DNA of 64,000 nt from Gallionellales bacterium GWA2_60_18 (GCA_001801105.1 MGWS01000032.1:40790-104789); one strand, 5' to 3'; shown: positions 1 to 11,731, numbered from the stretch's first letter. A program made the numbers and translations. The notes: generated by a model from the sequence alone, not told the origin.

Positions 1-744
1 CTGATCCACGGCTGGGGCATGCACGGCGGCATGTGGGGCGAGGCCGCCGCGCAGCTGGCGCGGAATTTTCGTGTGCATTGCGTCGATCTGCCGGGGCATG
101 GACGTAGTGCGGGGAGTGGTCAGTGGGGAGTAGAGCGTGGGGAGGGGGCGCTGGATGGAATCGTCGGGATGTTGTCCGCGCAATTTTCCGAACCGCTCAC
201 CGTCTGCGGCTGGTCGCTGGGCGGCATCATCGCGCAGCGCTGGGCGGCGCTGGAACCGCACAAGGTCAGGCGTCTCGTGCTGGTGGCGAGCACGCCGTGT
301 TTCGTGCGCCGTCCCGGCTGGGAATGCGCGATGGCGGAGGAGGACCTGCGGCAGTTCGCCGCAGCGCTGGAGCAGGATCATGCCGCCACCCTGCGCCGCT
401 TCCTCGCGCTGCAACTGCGCGGCAGCGCGAACGAGCGCGAGTTGCTGGCGGAGTTGCGCGAGCGCCTGTTCAGCCGCGGCGAACCCGGCATGGCCGCGTT
501 GCGCGCCGGGTTGGAGATATTGCGCGATACTGACCTGCGTGCGGTGCTGCCGCAGATCGGCCAGCCTGCGCTGGTGATCGCGGGTGGACGCGACAGACTC
601 ACGCCGCCGCAAGCGTCGCGTCATCTGGCGCAGGCCATGCCGGATGCGCGCCTGATCGAGATCGAAGGCGCGGCGCATGCGCCGTTCCTGTCGCATCCGG
701 ACGAGTTCGTGAAACAGGTCGCGGTCTTTATCGAAGAGAGGTAG
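1..744 (+). CDS. bioH: Pimeloyl-[ACP] methyl ester esterase BioH, 5'-truncated by window edge
   Basis: Alpha/beta hydrolase that releases pimeloyl-ACP from its methyl ester at the end of BioC-dependent pimelate synthesis. The reading frame is open from base 1, where it already encodes LIHGWGMHGG, the family's oxyanion-hole region, so the true start lies upstream. The nucleophile elbow GWSLGG, the acid in AGGRDRLTPP and the histidine in EGAAHAPFLSHP form the expected Ser-Asp-His triad. The next two genes are bioC and bioD, which supports BioH over other hydrolases. A 42-bp heptad repeat array lies in the coding region between the PGHGRS segment and the nucleophile elbow, giving a Gly/Glu-rich stretch I would not expect in this family. 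Confidence 0.88.
   Translation: MIHGWGMHGGMWGEAAAQLARNFRVHCVDLPGHGRSAGSGQWGVERGEGALDGIVGMLSAQFSEPLTVCGWSLGGIIAQRWAALEPHKVRRLVLVASTPCFVRRPGWECAMAEEDLRQFAAALEQDHAATLRRFLALQLRGSANERELLAELRERLFSRGEPGMAALRAGLEILRDTDLRAVLPQIGQPALVIAGGRDRLTPPQASRHLAQAMPDARLIEIEGAAHAPFLSHPDEFVKQVAVFIEER
106..147 (+). repeat. Six-unit heptad repeat array inside bioH
   Basis: Six consecutive 7-bp units (for example GGAGTGG, TCAGTGG, GGAGTAG) fill 42 bp, which is 14 codons, so the bioH frame is kept. The units resemble the heptads that build the palindromes at 6.7, 45.3 and 60.2 kb, but here only one arm is present. The encoded segment is low-complexity and rich in Gly, Ser and Glu. Confidence 0.6.
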
Positions 745-810
745 GAGCGGCGGCAGCCGCGAAAAGTTCGGTAGCTCGCCGGAAGTCTCACGCCTTCCGG
801 CGCTCCTACG
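741..810. repeat. REP-like palindrome, family A (GTAGGAGCG ends)
   Basis: The element starts GTAGGAGCGGCGGCAGCCGC at the bioH stop codon and ends CTTCCGGCGCTCCTAC, so its ends are inverted. The same ends and an internal AGCCGCGAAA block recur in a shorter copy at 3701-3747. It fills most of the bioH-bioC gap. The layout resembles Pseudomonas-type REP elements. Confidence 0.65.
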
Positions 811-838
811 ATTAGTGTATTGAAAACGGTTTTGCAGA

Positions 839-1708
839 ATGAACGAATTTGAAATAGATAAACATGAGGTGCGCCGCGCCTTCAGCCGTGCGGCGGCGGA
901 TTACGATGCCGCGGCGGTGTTGCAGCGCGAGGTGTGCGCGCGCATGCTGGAGCGGCTCGATTATGTGAAACTGCAACCGGCGCGCATCCTCGATGCGGGT
1001 TGCGGGACCGGCTGGGGCGCACGCCAGTTGGCACAGCGCTATCCGGCGGCGCGCGTGGTCGCGCTGGATATCGCCATCGGCATGTTGCATGCGGCGCGCA
1101 GCCATGCCGGCTGGCGGCAACGCTGGTTCGGCGGCGCGGGGCCGGTGCAGCTCTGCGGCGACATCGAGGCGCTGCCGCTGGCGGCGGACAGCGTGGAGAT
1201 GGTATGGTCGAACCTGGCGCTGCAATGGTGCAACGATCTGCCGGCGGCCTTCGCCGGGCTGCATCGCGTGCTGAAGACGGAGGGCATGCTGATGTTCAGC
1301 AGCTTCGGGCCGGATACGCTGAAGGAGTTGCGTCAGGCGTTCCACGGCGTGGACGGCTACAATCACCTGAACCGCTTCGCCGACATGCACGATGTCGGCG
1401 ACATGCTGATGCAGGCCGGGTTCGCGGAGCCGGTGATGGATATGGAATACATGACGCTGACTTATGATGATGTGCGCGGAGTGCTGGACGACCTGAAGCG
1501 TATCGGCGCGCATAACGCCACCGCCGGGCGCAGCCAGGGGCTGACGGGCAAGGCGAAGTGGGCGCACATGCTGGAGAACTACGAACGCCTGCGCCGCGAC
1601 GGCAAGCTTCCGGCCACCTACGAGGTGGTGTACGGTCATGCGTGGAAGCCGCAACCGCGCGTCGCGCAGGATGGCGCGGGAATCATACGGACGCCTTTCA
1701 AGCTATGA
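839..1708 (+). CDS. bioC: Malonyl-[ACP] O-methyltransferase BioC
   Basis: SAM-dependent methyltransferase (289 aa) that caps malonyl-ACP or malonyl-CoA so that fatty-acid synthase can elongate it into the pimeloyl chain for biotin. The class I SAM-binding motif LDAGCGTG is at residues 51-58, followed by an acidic strand end VVALD near residue 77. The N-terminal segment KHEVRRAFSRAAADYD is typical of BioC. The ATG at 839 is the first good start after the REP element. The stop overlaps the bioD start by 4 bp (ATGA), so the two genes are translationally coupled in a bioH-bioC-bioD run. Confidence 0.95.
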   Translation: MNEFEIDKHEVRRAFSRAAADYDAAAVLQREVCARMLERLDYVKLQPARILDAGCGTGWGARQLAQRYPAARVVALDIAIGMLHAARSHAGWRQRWFGGAGPVQLCGDIEALPLAADSVEMVWSNLALQWCNDLPAAFAGLHRVLKTEGMLMFSSFGPDTLKELRQAFHGVDGYNHLNRFADMHDVGDMLMQAGFAEPVMDMEYMTLTYDDVRGVLDDLKRIGAHNATAGRSQGLTGKAKWAHMLENYERLRRDGKLPATYEVVYGHAWKPQPRVAQDGAGIIRTPFKL

Positions 1709-2409
1709 GCTATTTCATCACCGGCACTGATACCGGCGTCGGCAAGACGCTGGTTTCCTGCGCGCTACTGCAAGCCTTCGCCGCGCGGGGCAAGCATGTG
1801 GTCGGCATGAAGCCGGTAGCAGCGGGTTGCGGCGAGGATGAGCAGCACGAGGATGTGCGCCATCTGCGCGCCGCCGGCAACGTGCAGGCGGCACGCGGAC
1901 AGATCAACCAGTATTGCTTCCAGCGCGCGGTTGCGCCGCATCTGGCAGCGCAGTTTGTCGGCGTCGCGATCGATTTCGGGCGCATCGCGACTTCGCTGGC
2001 GGAACTGGAGAGCGTGGCCGATGTGGTGATCGTGGAAGGCGCGGGCGGCTTCCGCGTGCCGCTCAACACGAAACAGGACAGCGCGGACCTGCAGGTAGAG
2101 TTGGGGCTGCCGATCATCCTCGTGGTGGGGATGCGGCTGGGCTGCCTGAACCACGCGCTGCTCACCGTGGAAGCGATCATGGCGCGCGGCCTGACGCTGG
2201 CCGGCTGGGTGGCGAACCGGGTGGACGCCGACATGGCGATGCCGCAGGAGAACATCGCGGCGCTGCGCCAGCGCATCGCCGCGCCGCTGCTGGGCGTGAT
2301 CCCGTATCTGGCGCAGCCGGATGCGGGCGCGGCGGCGGTGCATCTGGATGTGGGTCTGCTGGCGTCGGAACGGGATAAGTCCGAAGTATCCGGAGACCTG
2401 GCGGAATGA
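1705..2409 (+). CDS. bioD: ATP-dependent dethiobiotin synthetase BioD
   Basis: Cytoplasmic ligase (234 aa) that carboxylates 7,8-diaminopelargonic acid and closes the ureido ring of dethiobiotin. The P-loop GTDTGVGKT is at residues 7-15, and VEGAGGFRVPL carries the family's second nucleotide-binding segment. LGCLNHALLT and TLAGWVANRVD also match the BioD pattern. A longer frame exists upstream from 1558, but it runs through the end of bioC; the ATG at 1705, inside the ATGA overlap with bioC, gives a normal-length protein. bioF, bioA and bioB are not in the window. Confidence 0.95.
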   Translation: MSYFITGTDTGVGKTLVSCALLQAFAARGKHVVGMKPVAAGCGEDEQHEDVRHLRAAGNVQAARGQINQYCFQRAVAPHLAAQFVGVAIDFGRIATSLAELESVADVVIVEGAGGFRVPLNTKQDSADLQVELGLPIILVVGMRLGCLNHALLTVEAIMARGLTLAGWVANRVDADMAMPQENIAALRQRIAAPLLGVIPYLAQPDAGAAAVHLDVGLLASERDKSEVSGDLAE

Positions 2410-3116
2410 TCGAGTTCAGCCTTGCAGCGGTATTCCTGGTCGGGCTGCTCGGCGGCGTGCATTGCCTCGGCATGTGCGGCAGCATCGTCGGCATCCTGAC
2501 CGCGCAACTGCCGCAAGGGAAGGCCCACTGGCCGTTCCATCTCGCCTATAACGCCGGGCGGTTGGCGAGCTACGCGGCGGCGGGTGCGCTGGTCGGCGCG
2601 CTCGGGCAGACCGGCCTGTTGCTGCGCGACAGCGTGCCGGTGCAGCATCTGCTGTTCGCGCTGTCCAGTCTGATGCTGATCGCGCTGGGGCTGTATCTCG
2701 CCGGCCTGTGGGGCGCGGTGCGCCGTATCGAGCTGGCCGGCGGCGTGTTGTGGCGGCGCATCCAGCCGCTCACGCGGCGCCTGTTCCCGGTCGCTACGCC
2801 GTTGCGCGCCGGGCTGCTCGGTATGGCATGGGGCTGGCTGCCGTGCGGGCTGGTATACAGCGTGCTGGTGACGGCGCTGGCCAGCGGCAGTGCGCCGGGC
2901 GGCGCGCTGGTGATGCTGGCGTTCGGGCTGGGGACGCTGCCCAACCTGCTGGCGATCGGGCTGTTCTGGGACAGCATCAAGCGCCATGTGCAGTCGCCGC
3001 GCGTGCGGCTGGCGGCGGGCTTGCTGGTGGCAGGATTCGGTGTGTACGGGTTGGTCAAGGTGGGCTATACCTTTGCAACTTATGGATGGGCGGGAGCGTG
3101 TCATGTGGCTGCGTAA
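2406..3116 (+). CDS. TauE/SafE-type (DsbD_2/UreH-like) membrane protein
   Basis: Polytopic inner-membrane protein of 236 aa with about six hydrophobic segments. The first segment carries HCLGMCG at residues 19-25, a cysteine motif typical of the 'sulfite exporter TauE/SafE family' proteins often found near cbb3 oxidase and copper genes. Two conserved helices around GMAWGWLPCGLVYS also fit this family. It overlaps bioD by 4 bp and the SCO gene by 14 bp, so the trio is probably co-transcribed. With SCO next door, a role in copper or heme-copper oxidase maturation is more likely than sulfite export, but this is inferred from context. The substrate is unknown. Confidence 0.75.
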   Translation: MIEFSLAAVFLVGLLGGVHCLGMCGSIVGILTAQLPQGKAHWPFHLAYNAGRLASYAAAGALVGALGQTGLLLRDSVPVQHLLFALSSLMLIALGLYLAGLWGAVRRIELAGGVLWRRIQPLTRRLFPVATPLRAGLLGMAWGWLPCGLVYSVLVTALASGSAPGGALVMLAFGLGTLPNLLAIGLFWDSIKRHVQSPRVRLAAGLLVAGFGVYGLVKVGYTFATYGWAGACHVAA

Positions 3117-3687
3117 CTTTTTTCTATGCATATTGTTCGCGCTGCTTGCTGCGTGCGAGCAGCCGAAGCTGCCTTCCCCGTTCCACGCCAGCGATGTCGC
3201 AGCGAAGTTCGCGCAGGCGGATTTCCGTCTGACCGACCACAACGGCAGGTCGCGCACGCTGGCGGATTTTCGCGGCAAGGCGGTGGTGTTGTTCTTCGGT
3301 TATACCCAGTGTCCCGATGTCTGTCCCACCACGCTGTCCGACCAGGCGCAGGTGATGCGTCTGCTCGGCGGCGATGCCGCACGGGTGCAGGTGCTGTTCG
3401 TGACGGTCGATCCGGAGCGCGATACGCCGGAGCTGCTGGCGCAGTACCTGCCCGTGTTCAACCCGTCGTTCCTCGGGTTGTACGGCGATGCTCAGGCCAC
3501 CGCGCAGACCGCGCAGGCATTTGGCGTGGTCTATCAGAAACAGCCGACCACGTCCGGCTACAGCATGGACCACTCGGCAGGCACGTTCCTGATCGACCCG
3601 CAGGGCAAGGTGCGCCTGCTCGCGCCCTACGGGCAGCGCGCCGAATGGCTGGCCGAGGATATTCGATTGCTGCTGGCTGGGGTATGA
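3103..3687 (+). CDS. SCO1/SenC/PrrC family copper chaperone lipoprotein
   Basis: Thioredoxin-fold protein of 194 aa that binds copper and helps assemble the CuA or CuB site of terminal oxidases on the periplasmic side of the membrane. The N-terminus is a lipoprotein signal with lipobox LAAC, giving Cys18 as the lipidated residue. The metal ligands are Cys70 and Cys74 in CPDVC and the histidine of MDHSAGTF near residue 157. The chosen ATG at 3103 follows GGGAG with good spacing and starts the signal peptide; the frame is open further upstream, but that part overlaps the preceding gene. The neighbouring TauE/SafE-like gene supports a copper-handling pair. Confidence 0.9.
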   Translation: MWLRNFFLCILFALLAACEQPKLPSPFHASDVAAKFAQADFRLTDHNGRSRTLADFRGKAVVLFFGYTQCPDVCPTTLSDQAQVMRLLGGDAARVQVLFVTVDPERDTPELLAQYLPVFNPSFLGLYGDAQATAQTAQAFGVVYQKQPTTSGYSMDHSAGTFLIDPQGKVRLLAPYGQRAEWLAEDIRLLLAGV

Positions 3688-3700
3688 TGGCGCGTGTTTT

Positions 3701-3747
3701 GTAGGGGTAGCCGCGAAAGACCTGTCGCGCTTTCCGGCGCTCCTACG
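3701..3747. repeat. REP-like palindrome, family A, short copy
   Basis: Begins GTAGGGGTAGCCGCGAAAG and ends CTTCCGGCGCTCCTACG, sharing both ends with the copy at 741-810 but with a shorter middle. It lies between the SCO gene and the response-regulator gene and ends 21 bp before the chosen GTG start. Confidence 0.55.
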
Positions 3748-3768
3748 GTGCCAAACAAGGGGGTAGCC

Positions 3769-4434
3769 GTGAAATTTCTGCTGGTGGACGATCATGCGTT
3801 GTTCCGCGACGGTCTGCGTTATATCTTGCAGCAGTTGCCCGAAACCTCCGAGATCATGGAGGCGGGGAATTTTCCTGACGGGCTGAAGCTGGCCGAGCAA
3901 CATCCGGAGCTGGATCTGGCGTTGCTGGACCTGAACATGCCCGGCAGCGAGGGGGCGATATCCATCCGCTATTTCCACCAGCGCTATCCGCATATCCCGG
4001 TCATGGTGGTGTCCAGCGAGGAAGACCGCGCCATCATGGAAAAGGTGATGGATTACGGCGCGATGGGTTATGTGTGCAAGAACTCCAGCGCGCAGGTGGT
4101 GCTGGGCGCGGTCGGGCTGGTGCTTTCCGGTGGCCTGTATATCCCGCCGCAGGTCATGCGGCATGGCGGAACTGCCGCCCGGAACGGGGATGGGCAGCTG
4201 GATCGGCGCCGGCTGCATACCAACGAATACGGCTTGACCGCGCGCCAGATGGACGTGCTCGGGCATCTGGCGGAGGGCTTGTCCAACAAGGAGATCGCCA
4301 CCGCGATGAACCTTGCCGAAGGGACGGTCAAGATCCACATCGCCGCCGCCTACCAGATACTGCGTGTGAGCAACCGCATGGAAGCGGTGCGCGTGGCCGA
4401 GAAACTCGGCCTGATCGGTGCCGCGAATGAGTGA
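3769..4434 (+). CDS. Orphan LuxR/NarL-type response regulator
   Basis: DNA-binding response regulator of 221 aa. The receiver domain starts [15 protein letters not shown], with acidic residues at the pocket and the phosphoacceptor Asp54 in LLDLNMPG. The C-terminal GerE/LuxR helix-turn-helix is [20 protein letters not shown] followed by [19 protein letters not shown] start at 3769 is chosen because AAGGGGG lies just before it and the protein begins exactly at the receiver domain. No histidine kinase is adjacent. The last 8 bp overlap ftsK. The target genes cannot be read from the sequence; an HK without a partner lies at 56.4 kb, but any pairing would be speculation. Confidence 0.85.
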   Translation: MKFLLVDDHALFRDGLRYILQQLPETSEIMEAGNFPDGLKLAEQHPELDLALLDLNMPGSEGAISIRYFHQRYPHIPVMVVSSEEDRAIMEKVMDYGAMGYVCKNSSAQVVLGAVGLVLSGGLYIPPQVMRHGGTAARNGDGQLDRRRLHTNEYGLTARQMDVLGHLAEGLSNKEIATAMNLAEGTVKIHIAAAYQILRVSNRMEAVRVAEKLGLIGAANE

Positions 4435-6688
4435 GGCGGGTGAGTTGCCGGGCGGCAAGCTGTTCGTGTTGCTGCGCGAGTCGCGCTGGTTGCTGCTGAC
4501 CGCGACCGCGCTGTATGCCGCGCTGGCGCTGTACGGTTACGATCCCGCCGACCCGGCCTGGTCGCACAGCGCCAGCGGCGCGCAGGTCGCCAATCCCGCC
4601 GGAGCGGCGGGTGCATGGCTCGCCGACCTGCTGTTCTACCTGTTCGGCGTGTCCGCATGGTGGTGCGTGGCATTCGTGCTGCAACGCGTGTGGGCGGGCT
4701 ACCGCGGGCTGAGCAGCGACAGCCTGTTCTGCAAACGCACCTTCTGGGTTTCCGTGATCGGTTTCGTGGTGTTGCTGCTCGCCAGCAGCGCGCTGGAGGC
4801 GACCCGTCTGTATAAACTCACGGCGGTGCTGCCGTTGGCGCCCGGCGGGATGCTGGGCATGGCGCTCGGCGACGCGCTGATGAGCTGGTTCGGCTTCACC
4901 GGCGCGACGCTGCTGCTGCTGGCGCTGATGGCGACCGGCTTCAGCGTGTTCAGCGGCATGTCGTGGCTGCGCTTCGTGGACCGGCTCGGCGAATTGCTGG
5001 AGACTTCATGGCGCAGCGCCTCCATCGCCTGGCAGACACGCCGCGACAAGCGCATCGGCGCACAGGCGATGCACGAGCGCGTCGCCAGCGTGGAAGAGGA
5101 GAAGAAGCGCGTCGAGGAACATTTGCCGATCCACATCGAGATGCCGGTGACCGAAGTGGCGAGATCGGCGCGGGTGGCCGAGGAGAAACAGGCGCCGCTG
5201 TTCGCCGACATGCCGGATTCGCCATTGCCGCCGCTGCATCTGCTGGACGAGGCGGGGCAACAGGCCGAGGCGGTCTCCGCCGACACGCTGGAATTCACCT
5301 CGCGCCTGATCGAGCGCAAGCTCAAGGACTTCGGCGTGGAGGTCAGGGTGATCGGCGCCTACCCCGGTCCGGTGATCACGCGCTACGAGATCGATCCCGC
5401 CGTCGGCGTGAAGGGCAGCCAGATCGTCAACCTGATGAAAGACCTCGCGCGCGCCTTGTCGGTGGTGAGCATCCGCGTGGTCGAGACCATTCCCGGCAAG
5501 TCCTGCATGGCGCTGGAACTGCCCAACCCGAAGCGCCAGATGGTGCACCTGTCGGAGATCCTCGGTTCCAAGGTGTATGCCGACATGGCTTCGTCGCTGA
5601 CCATCGCGATGGGCAAGGATATCTCCGGCAAACCGGTGGTGGCCGACCTGACCAAGATGCCGCATGTGCTGGTGGCCGGCACCACCGGCTCGGGCAAGTC
5701 GGTGGCGATCAACGCGATGATCCTCAGTCTGTTGTACAAGAGCACGCCGCAACAGGTGCGCCTGCTGCTGGTCGATCCCAAGATGCTGGAGCTTTCGATG
5801 TACGAGGGCATCCCGCATCTGCTCTGTCCGGTGGTCACCGACATGCGCCAGGCCGCCGCCGGACTCAACTGGTGCGTGCAGGAGATGGACCGGCGTTACC
5901 GCCTGATGTCCGCGCTCGGCGTGCGCAACATCGCCGGCTACAACCAGAAGCTGCGCGATGCGGTCAAGGCGAAACAGCCGCTGACCAACCCGTTCACGCT
6001 GACACCGGAATCGCCCGAGCCGCTGGAAGAGCTGCCGATGATCGCGGTGTTCATCGACGAACTGGCCGATCTGATGATGGTGGTCGGCAAGAAGGTCGAG
6101 GAACTGATCGCGCGCTTGGCGCAGAAGGCGCGCGCCTCCGGTATCCATCTGGTGCTGGCGACGCAGCGCCCGTCGGTGGACGTGATCACCGGCCTGATCA
6201 AGGCCAACGTGCCGACGCGCGTGGCGTTCCAGGTGTCGTCCCGGATCGATTCGCGCACCATCCTCGACCAGCAGGGCGCGGAAGCCTTGCTGGGGCAGGG
6301 CGACATGCTCTATCTGCCGCCGGGCACCGGTTACCCGCAGCGCGTGCATGGTGCCTTCGTGTCCGATCAGGAGGTGCATCGCGTCGCCGAATACCTCAAG
6401 GCGCAGGGCATGCCGAACTACATCGAGGGCGTGCTGGAGGCGCCGGAAGAAGCAGGCGAAGGCGGCGAGGGCGCGGCGCTGGATGCCGAGGCCGACCCGC
6501 TCTACGACCAGGCGGTGGAGATCGTGCTGAAGACGCGCCGCCCGTCCATCTCGCTGGTGCAGCGCCACCTGCGCATCGGCTACAACCGCGCCGCGCGCCT
6601 GATCGAACAGATGGAAGCGGCAGGCATCGTGTCGGCCATGCAGAGCAATGGCAACCGCGAAGTGATCGCGCCTGCGAGGCAGGACTGA
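4427..6688 (+). CDS. ftsK: DNA translocase FtsK
   Basis: Divisome-anchored motor (753 aa) that pumps DNA towards dif during septum closure. Four N-terminal hydrophobic helices occupy about residues 20-180. A short charged linker follows, then the alpha/beta motor with Walker A GTTGSGKS near residue 418 and Walker [11 protein letters not shown] near residue 544. The C-terminal gamma winged helix contains [20 protein letters not shown], which reads the KOPS polarity signals. The linker is short compared with E. coli FtsK. The ATG at 4427 overlaps the upstream regulator by 8 bp; a GTG at 4418 is a possible alternative. A heptad repeat element begins at the last codons. Confidence 0.95.
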   Translation: MSEAGELPGGKLFVLLRESRWLLLTATALYAALALYGYDPADPAWSHSASGAQVANPAGAAGAWLADLLFYLFGVSAWWCVAFVLQRVWAGYRGLSSDSLFCKRTFWVSVIGFVVLLLASSALEATRLYKLTAVLPLAPGGMLGMALGDALMSWFGFTGATLLLLALMATGFSVFSGMSWLRFVDRLGELLETSWRSASIAWQTRRDKRIGAQAMHERVASVEEEKKRVEEHLPIHIEMPVTEVARSARVAEEKQAPLFADMPDSPLPPLHLLDEAGQQAEAVSADTLEFTSRLIERKLKDFGVEVRVIGAYPGPVITRYEIDPAVGVKGSQIVNLMKDLARALSVVSIRVVETIPGKSCMALELPNPKRQMVHLSEILGSKVYADMASSLTIAMGKDISGKPVVADLTKMPHVLVAGTTGSGKSVAINAMILSLLYKSTPQQVRLLLVDPKMLELSMYEGIPHLLCPVVTDMRQAAAGLNWCVQEMDRRYRLMSALGVRNIAGYNQKLRDAVKAKQPLTNPFTLTPESPEPLEELPMIAVFIDELADLMMVVGKKVEELIARLAQKARASGIHLVLATQRPSVDVITGLIKANVPTRVAFQVSSRIDSRTILDQQGAEALLGQGDMLYLPPGTGYPQRVHGAFVSDQEVHRVAEYLKAQGMPNYIEGVLEAPEEAGEGGEGAALDAEADPLYDQAVEIVLKTRRPSISLVQRHLRIGYNRAARLIEQMEAAGIVSAMQSNGNREVIAPARQD

Positions 6689-6770
6689 GGGTCGAGGATT
6701 GAGGACTGAGCAGACCCGTTGCATGCCTTTAATTTAGTCCTCGCCCCTCAGTCTTTAGTCCTTGGCCTTT
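6681..6770. repeat. Heptad-repeat palindrome between ftsK and lolA
   Basis: The left arm consists of tandem 7-mers such as AGGATTG and AGGACTG and starts within the final ftsK codons. The right arm is made of inverted 7-mers (TTTAGTC, CTCAGTC, TTTAGTC). Together they can form an imperfect hairpin. It separates ftsK from lolA, ending 17 bp before the lolA start. Confidence 0.6.
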
Positions 6771-6787
6771 CTATTCAGAGAAAACCG

Positions 6788-7402
6788 ATGAAATATATCC
6801 TTGCCGTTCTATTGTTGTTCATCGCACCGTTTGGTGCCCACGCAGGCGGCATCGACAAGCTGAAATCCTTCATCGCCTCCACCCGTTCCGCGCAGGCAGA
6901 GTTCACCCAGGTGGTGCTGGACCAGAATGGCCGTCGCATCCAGAGTGCCTCCGGCACGATGCAGTTCGTGCGCCCCGGCAAGTTCCGCTGGGTTTACCAG
7001 AAACCCTATGAGCAGATCATCGTCGGCGATGGCGCGAAGTTCTGGCTGTACGACGCCGACCTCAAGCAGGTCACAGTGAAGAAACTCGACGCTGCGCTGG
7101 GCAGCAGCCCGGCGGCATTGCTGTCCGGCAACAACGAGATCGAGCGCGGTTTTGCGCTCGAAGAGAGCGGCAGCCAGGACGGGCTGGACTGGTTGCGGGC
7201 GATACCCAAGGCGCAAGACAGCGGTTTCGCCGGCATCCTGATGGCATTCGACGCGCGCTCCGATCTCGCCATCATGGAGCTGAACGACCAGTTCGGCCAC
7301 AAGACCGTGCTGCGTTTCTCCGGCTTGCAGCGCAACCCTGCGCTTGCGCCCGACCTGTTCAAGTTCGTGCCGCCCGCCGGAACAGATGTGCTGGGCGAGT
7401 GA
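6788..7402 (+). CDS. lolA: Outer-membrane lipoprotein carrier protein LolA
   Basis: Periplasmic chaperone (204 aa) that accepts lipoproteins from LolCDE and hands them to LolB at the outer membrane. A Sec signal peptide MKYILAVLLLFIAPFGAHA ends in an AHA cleavage site. The mature part has the LolA beta-barrel features AEFTQVVLD, SGTMQFVRPGKFRWVYQKPY and DLKQVTVKKLD. The ATG at 6788 directly starts the signal peptide; the open frame upstream of it is repeat-derived. ftsK-lolA-rarA-serS is a conserved order in many proteobacteria. Confidence 0.93.
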   Translation: MKYILAVLLLFIAPFGAHAGGIDKLKSFIASTRSAQAEFTQVVLDQNGRRIQSASGTMQFVRPGKFRWVYQKPYEQIIVGDGAKFWLYDADLKQVTVKKLDAALGSSPAALLSGNNEIERGFALEESGSQDGLDWLRAIPKAQDSGFAGILMAFDARSDLAIMELNDQFGHKTVLRFSGLQRNPALAPDLFKFVPPAGTDVLGE

Positions 7403-7422
7403 CAGGATAGACTCCCGGCATC

Positions 7423-10037
<2,615 letters not shown>

Positions 10038-10042
10038 TTTCT

Positions 10043-10122
10043 GTAGGGTGGGCACGTTTTCTGTGCCCACGCGGGAATAACAATGGCTGGACGTGTGGGC
10101 ACAGAAAACGTGCCCACCCTAC
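10043..10122. repeat. Perfect 28-bp inverted repeat, REP family B, between convergent serS and mltF
   Basis: The arms are 10043-10070 and 10095-10122; the left one begins GTAGGGTGGGCACG and the right one is its exact complement. Each arm also contains a smaller GTGGGCAC/GTGCCCAC palindrome. The same GTAGGGTGGGCACG end recurs at 34512 and 36188. It may act as a two-way terminator, but no T-run follows. Confidence 0.7.
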
Positions 10123-11543
10123 TACTTGATCGTTTCGGCGTCGCTTGTCTCCCAGCGTTGCAACAGGCGTTGCATCGGGCCGAACAGCCGGTAGGGTGAT
10201 TCCTCGGGGATGAGTTGCGCTTCTTCCTGGCTGGTGCGCTTGAGCAGGTCGTAGTAGCCGCGGACGTTCTCCACCAGCACGGCGGCTTCGCCGCCGCGCG
10301 CGTAACCGTGTTTCAGCGTCTCGTAATATCCCGGCTGGTTCAGCAGCAGCAGCGATTTTTTCACGTCCTCCCAACTGTCCGGGTTGCGCCCGGCGCGCTG
10401 GGTCAGGATGCGCGCGTCCTCGATATGTCCATAGCCCTGGTTGTAGGAGGCCAGCGCCATCCAGGTGCGGTCTGGCTCGGGGATGCGCGACGGGAGCTGT
10501 TCCCTGACCAGCACCAGGTATTTCGCGCCGGCGATGATGCTTTCGCGCGCATCGAGGCGGTTGGCGACGTTCATGCGGTCGGCGGTCTCCTCGGTCAGCA
10601 TCATCATGCCGCGCACGTTGGTGAACGAGGTGGCGAGCGGGTTCCATTGCGATTCCTGATAGGCCAGCGCGGCCAGCAGGTGCCATTCTTCTCCGGTGAG
10701 TGCCGCGGCTTCCTCGAAGAACGTACGGTAGCGCGGCAGCACGCTGTTGGCGCGGGCGATGAACTGCGAGGATTCCGTCGGCGCGAAGCGGTCGCTGTAG
10801 CCGTAGTAGCGATCCAGCAGGCGGTTGAGCGTGCCATCCTCCCGGATGTGGTCGAAGAAGCCTTGCGCCGCCTTCATCAGGGCCGGGTCGACATCGCGCG
10901 GAAACGCCCAGGCAAGCTGCGTAGGGGTGCCGATATCGAAGGCGACGGCCAGATTGGGGTAGTAGTTGCGCGCATCGGTGAAGTGGGTCTCATTGGCCAC
11001 CGCACAATCCAGCGAGCCTTCGGCGACTTCCTGCAGGAGCTTGCGCGCACCGGTCCGGTGATGCGCCTGCCATTGCAATCCGGGGGCTTCCTTGCGTGCC
11101 TCGCGCAGCACTGCTTCCTGTGCCGAATCGGCCGGCGCGGCCAGCTTCAGGCCGGTCAGGTCGGCCAGTGTTCTGGGACGGGCGATATCGCGGTTGCAGA
11201 TGACCTGCTCGCGCACCGTCTGGTAGCTCGGGCCGTAATGCAGCGCGGTGACGCTGATCTCGCTGCGCAACGAGGCGGCGGCGAGATGGGCGCGGTGGTT
11301 GCGCAGCGCCGCGTCGATCTCGCCGGGTGGCATCGAAATCAGGCCGACGCGGGTGTGCAGATATTCGCCGAAGCGCTGCGCCAACTCGCGCTCGAACACC
11401 GCCTCGGCGCCCAGCGAAATATCGGGCACGATGACCAGCAGCTTGCCCGCATGCCAGGCGGGAAGCTGCAAGTCGCAGTTGGCCAGCAACAGGGCCAGGC
11501 AGACGGCCAGCGCCGCCCGCAAGCGTTGGATCGTGGTTCGCAT
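10122..11543 (-). CDS. mltF: Membrane-bound lytic murein transglycosylase F (MltF)
   Basis: Peptidoglycan lytic transglycosylase (473 aa). The N-terminus is hydrophobic and ends LLLANC, a plausible lipobox. Next comes a periplasmic solute-binding-like module (SBP_bac_3, from LLVIVPDISLGAEAVFERE). The C-terminal SLT domain has the catalytic glutamate in AYQESQWNP (about residue 297), followed by NVRGMMMLTEETADRM. The start at 11543 (MRTTIQRLRAALAV) places the signal sequence at the N-terminus; an in-frame ATG at 11582 is possible, but it lies in the palindromic element upstream. The gene is convergent with serS. Confidence 0.9.
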   Translation of the reverse strand: MRTTIQRLRAALAVCLALLLANCDLQLPAWHAGKLLVIVPDISLGAEAVFERELAQRFGEYLHTRVGLISMPPGEIDAALRNHRAHLAAASLRSEISVTALHYGPSYQTVREQVICNRDIARPRTLADLTGLKLAAPADSAQEAVLREARKEAPGLQWQAHHRTGARKLLQEVAEGSLDCAVANETHFTDARNYYPNLAVAFDIGTPTQLAWAFPRDVDPALMKAAQGFFDHIREDGTLNRLLDRYYGYSDRFAPTESSQFIARANSVLPRYRTFFEEAAALTGEEWHLLAALAYQESQWNPLATSFTNVRGMMMLTEETADRMNVANRLDARESIIAGAKYLVLVREQLPSRIPEPDRTWMALASYNQGYGHIEDARILTQRAGRNPDSWEDVKKSLLLLNQPGYYETLKHGYARGGEAAVLVENVRGYYDLLKRTSQEEAQLIPEESPYRLFGPMQRLLQRWETSDAETIK

Positions 11544-11566
11544 GCGAACATTCTGCACGAAATCCC

Positions 11567-11731
11567 AGCCCGGATGTTTCATAAATTCGTGTGATGATCG
11601 CGCAGGATTTTGTTTTGCAGGGGGATTTTATGAAGGAGTGGCGTAGTTATTCATACGCCCGACGGAAGAAAATTTCCCTGCGAAGCAAAAGACCAGCGAG
11701 GGCGCGCGTCAATTTATGAAACATCCGGGCT
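11567..11731. repeat. MITE-like 165-bp palindrome upstream of mltF
   Basis: Perfect 21-bp terminal inverted repeats (AGCCCGGATGTTTCATAAAT plus one base, 11567-11587; complement at 11711-11731) flank a partly self-complementary interior. A small central hairpin GGCGTAGTTATTCATACGCC marks the axis near 11650. No open frame resembles a transposase and no clear target duplication is visible. This looks like a non-autonomous element whose parent is unknown. Confidence 0.6.

Noticed and set aside
1710..3278. Long minus-strand open frame across bioD and the SafE-like gene
   Set aside because: It lies wholly antisense to clear genes, has low-complexity Arg/Gln/Ser-rich content and no recognisable motif. 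High GC creates such shadows.
10215..11594. 459-codon plus-strand frame antisense to mltF
   Set aside because: No motif, and mltF on the minus strand has a signal sequence, both domains and the catalytic Glu.
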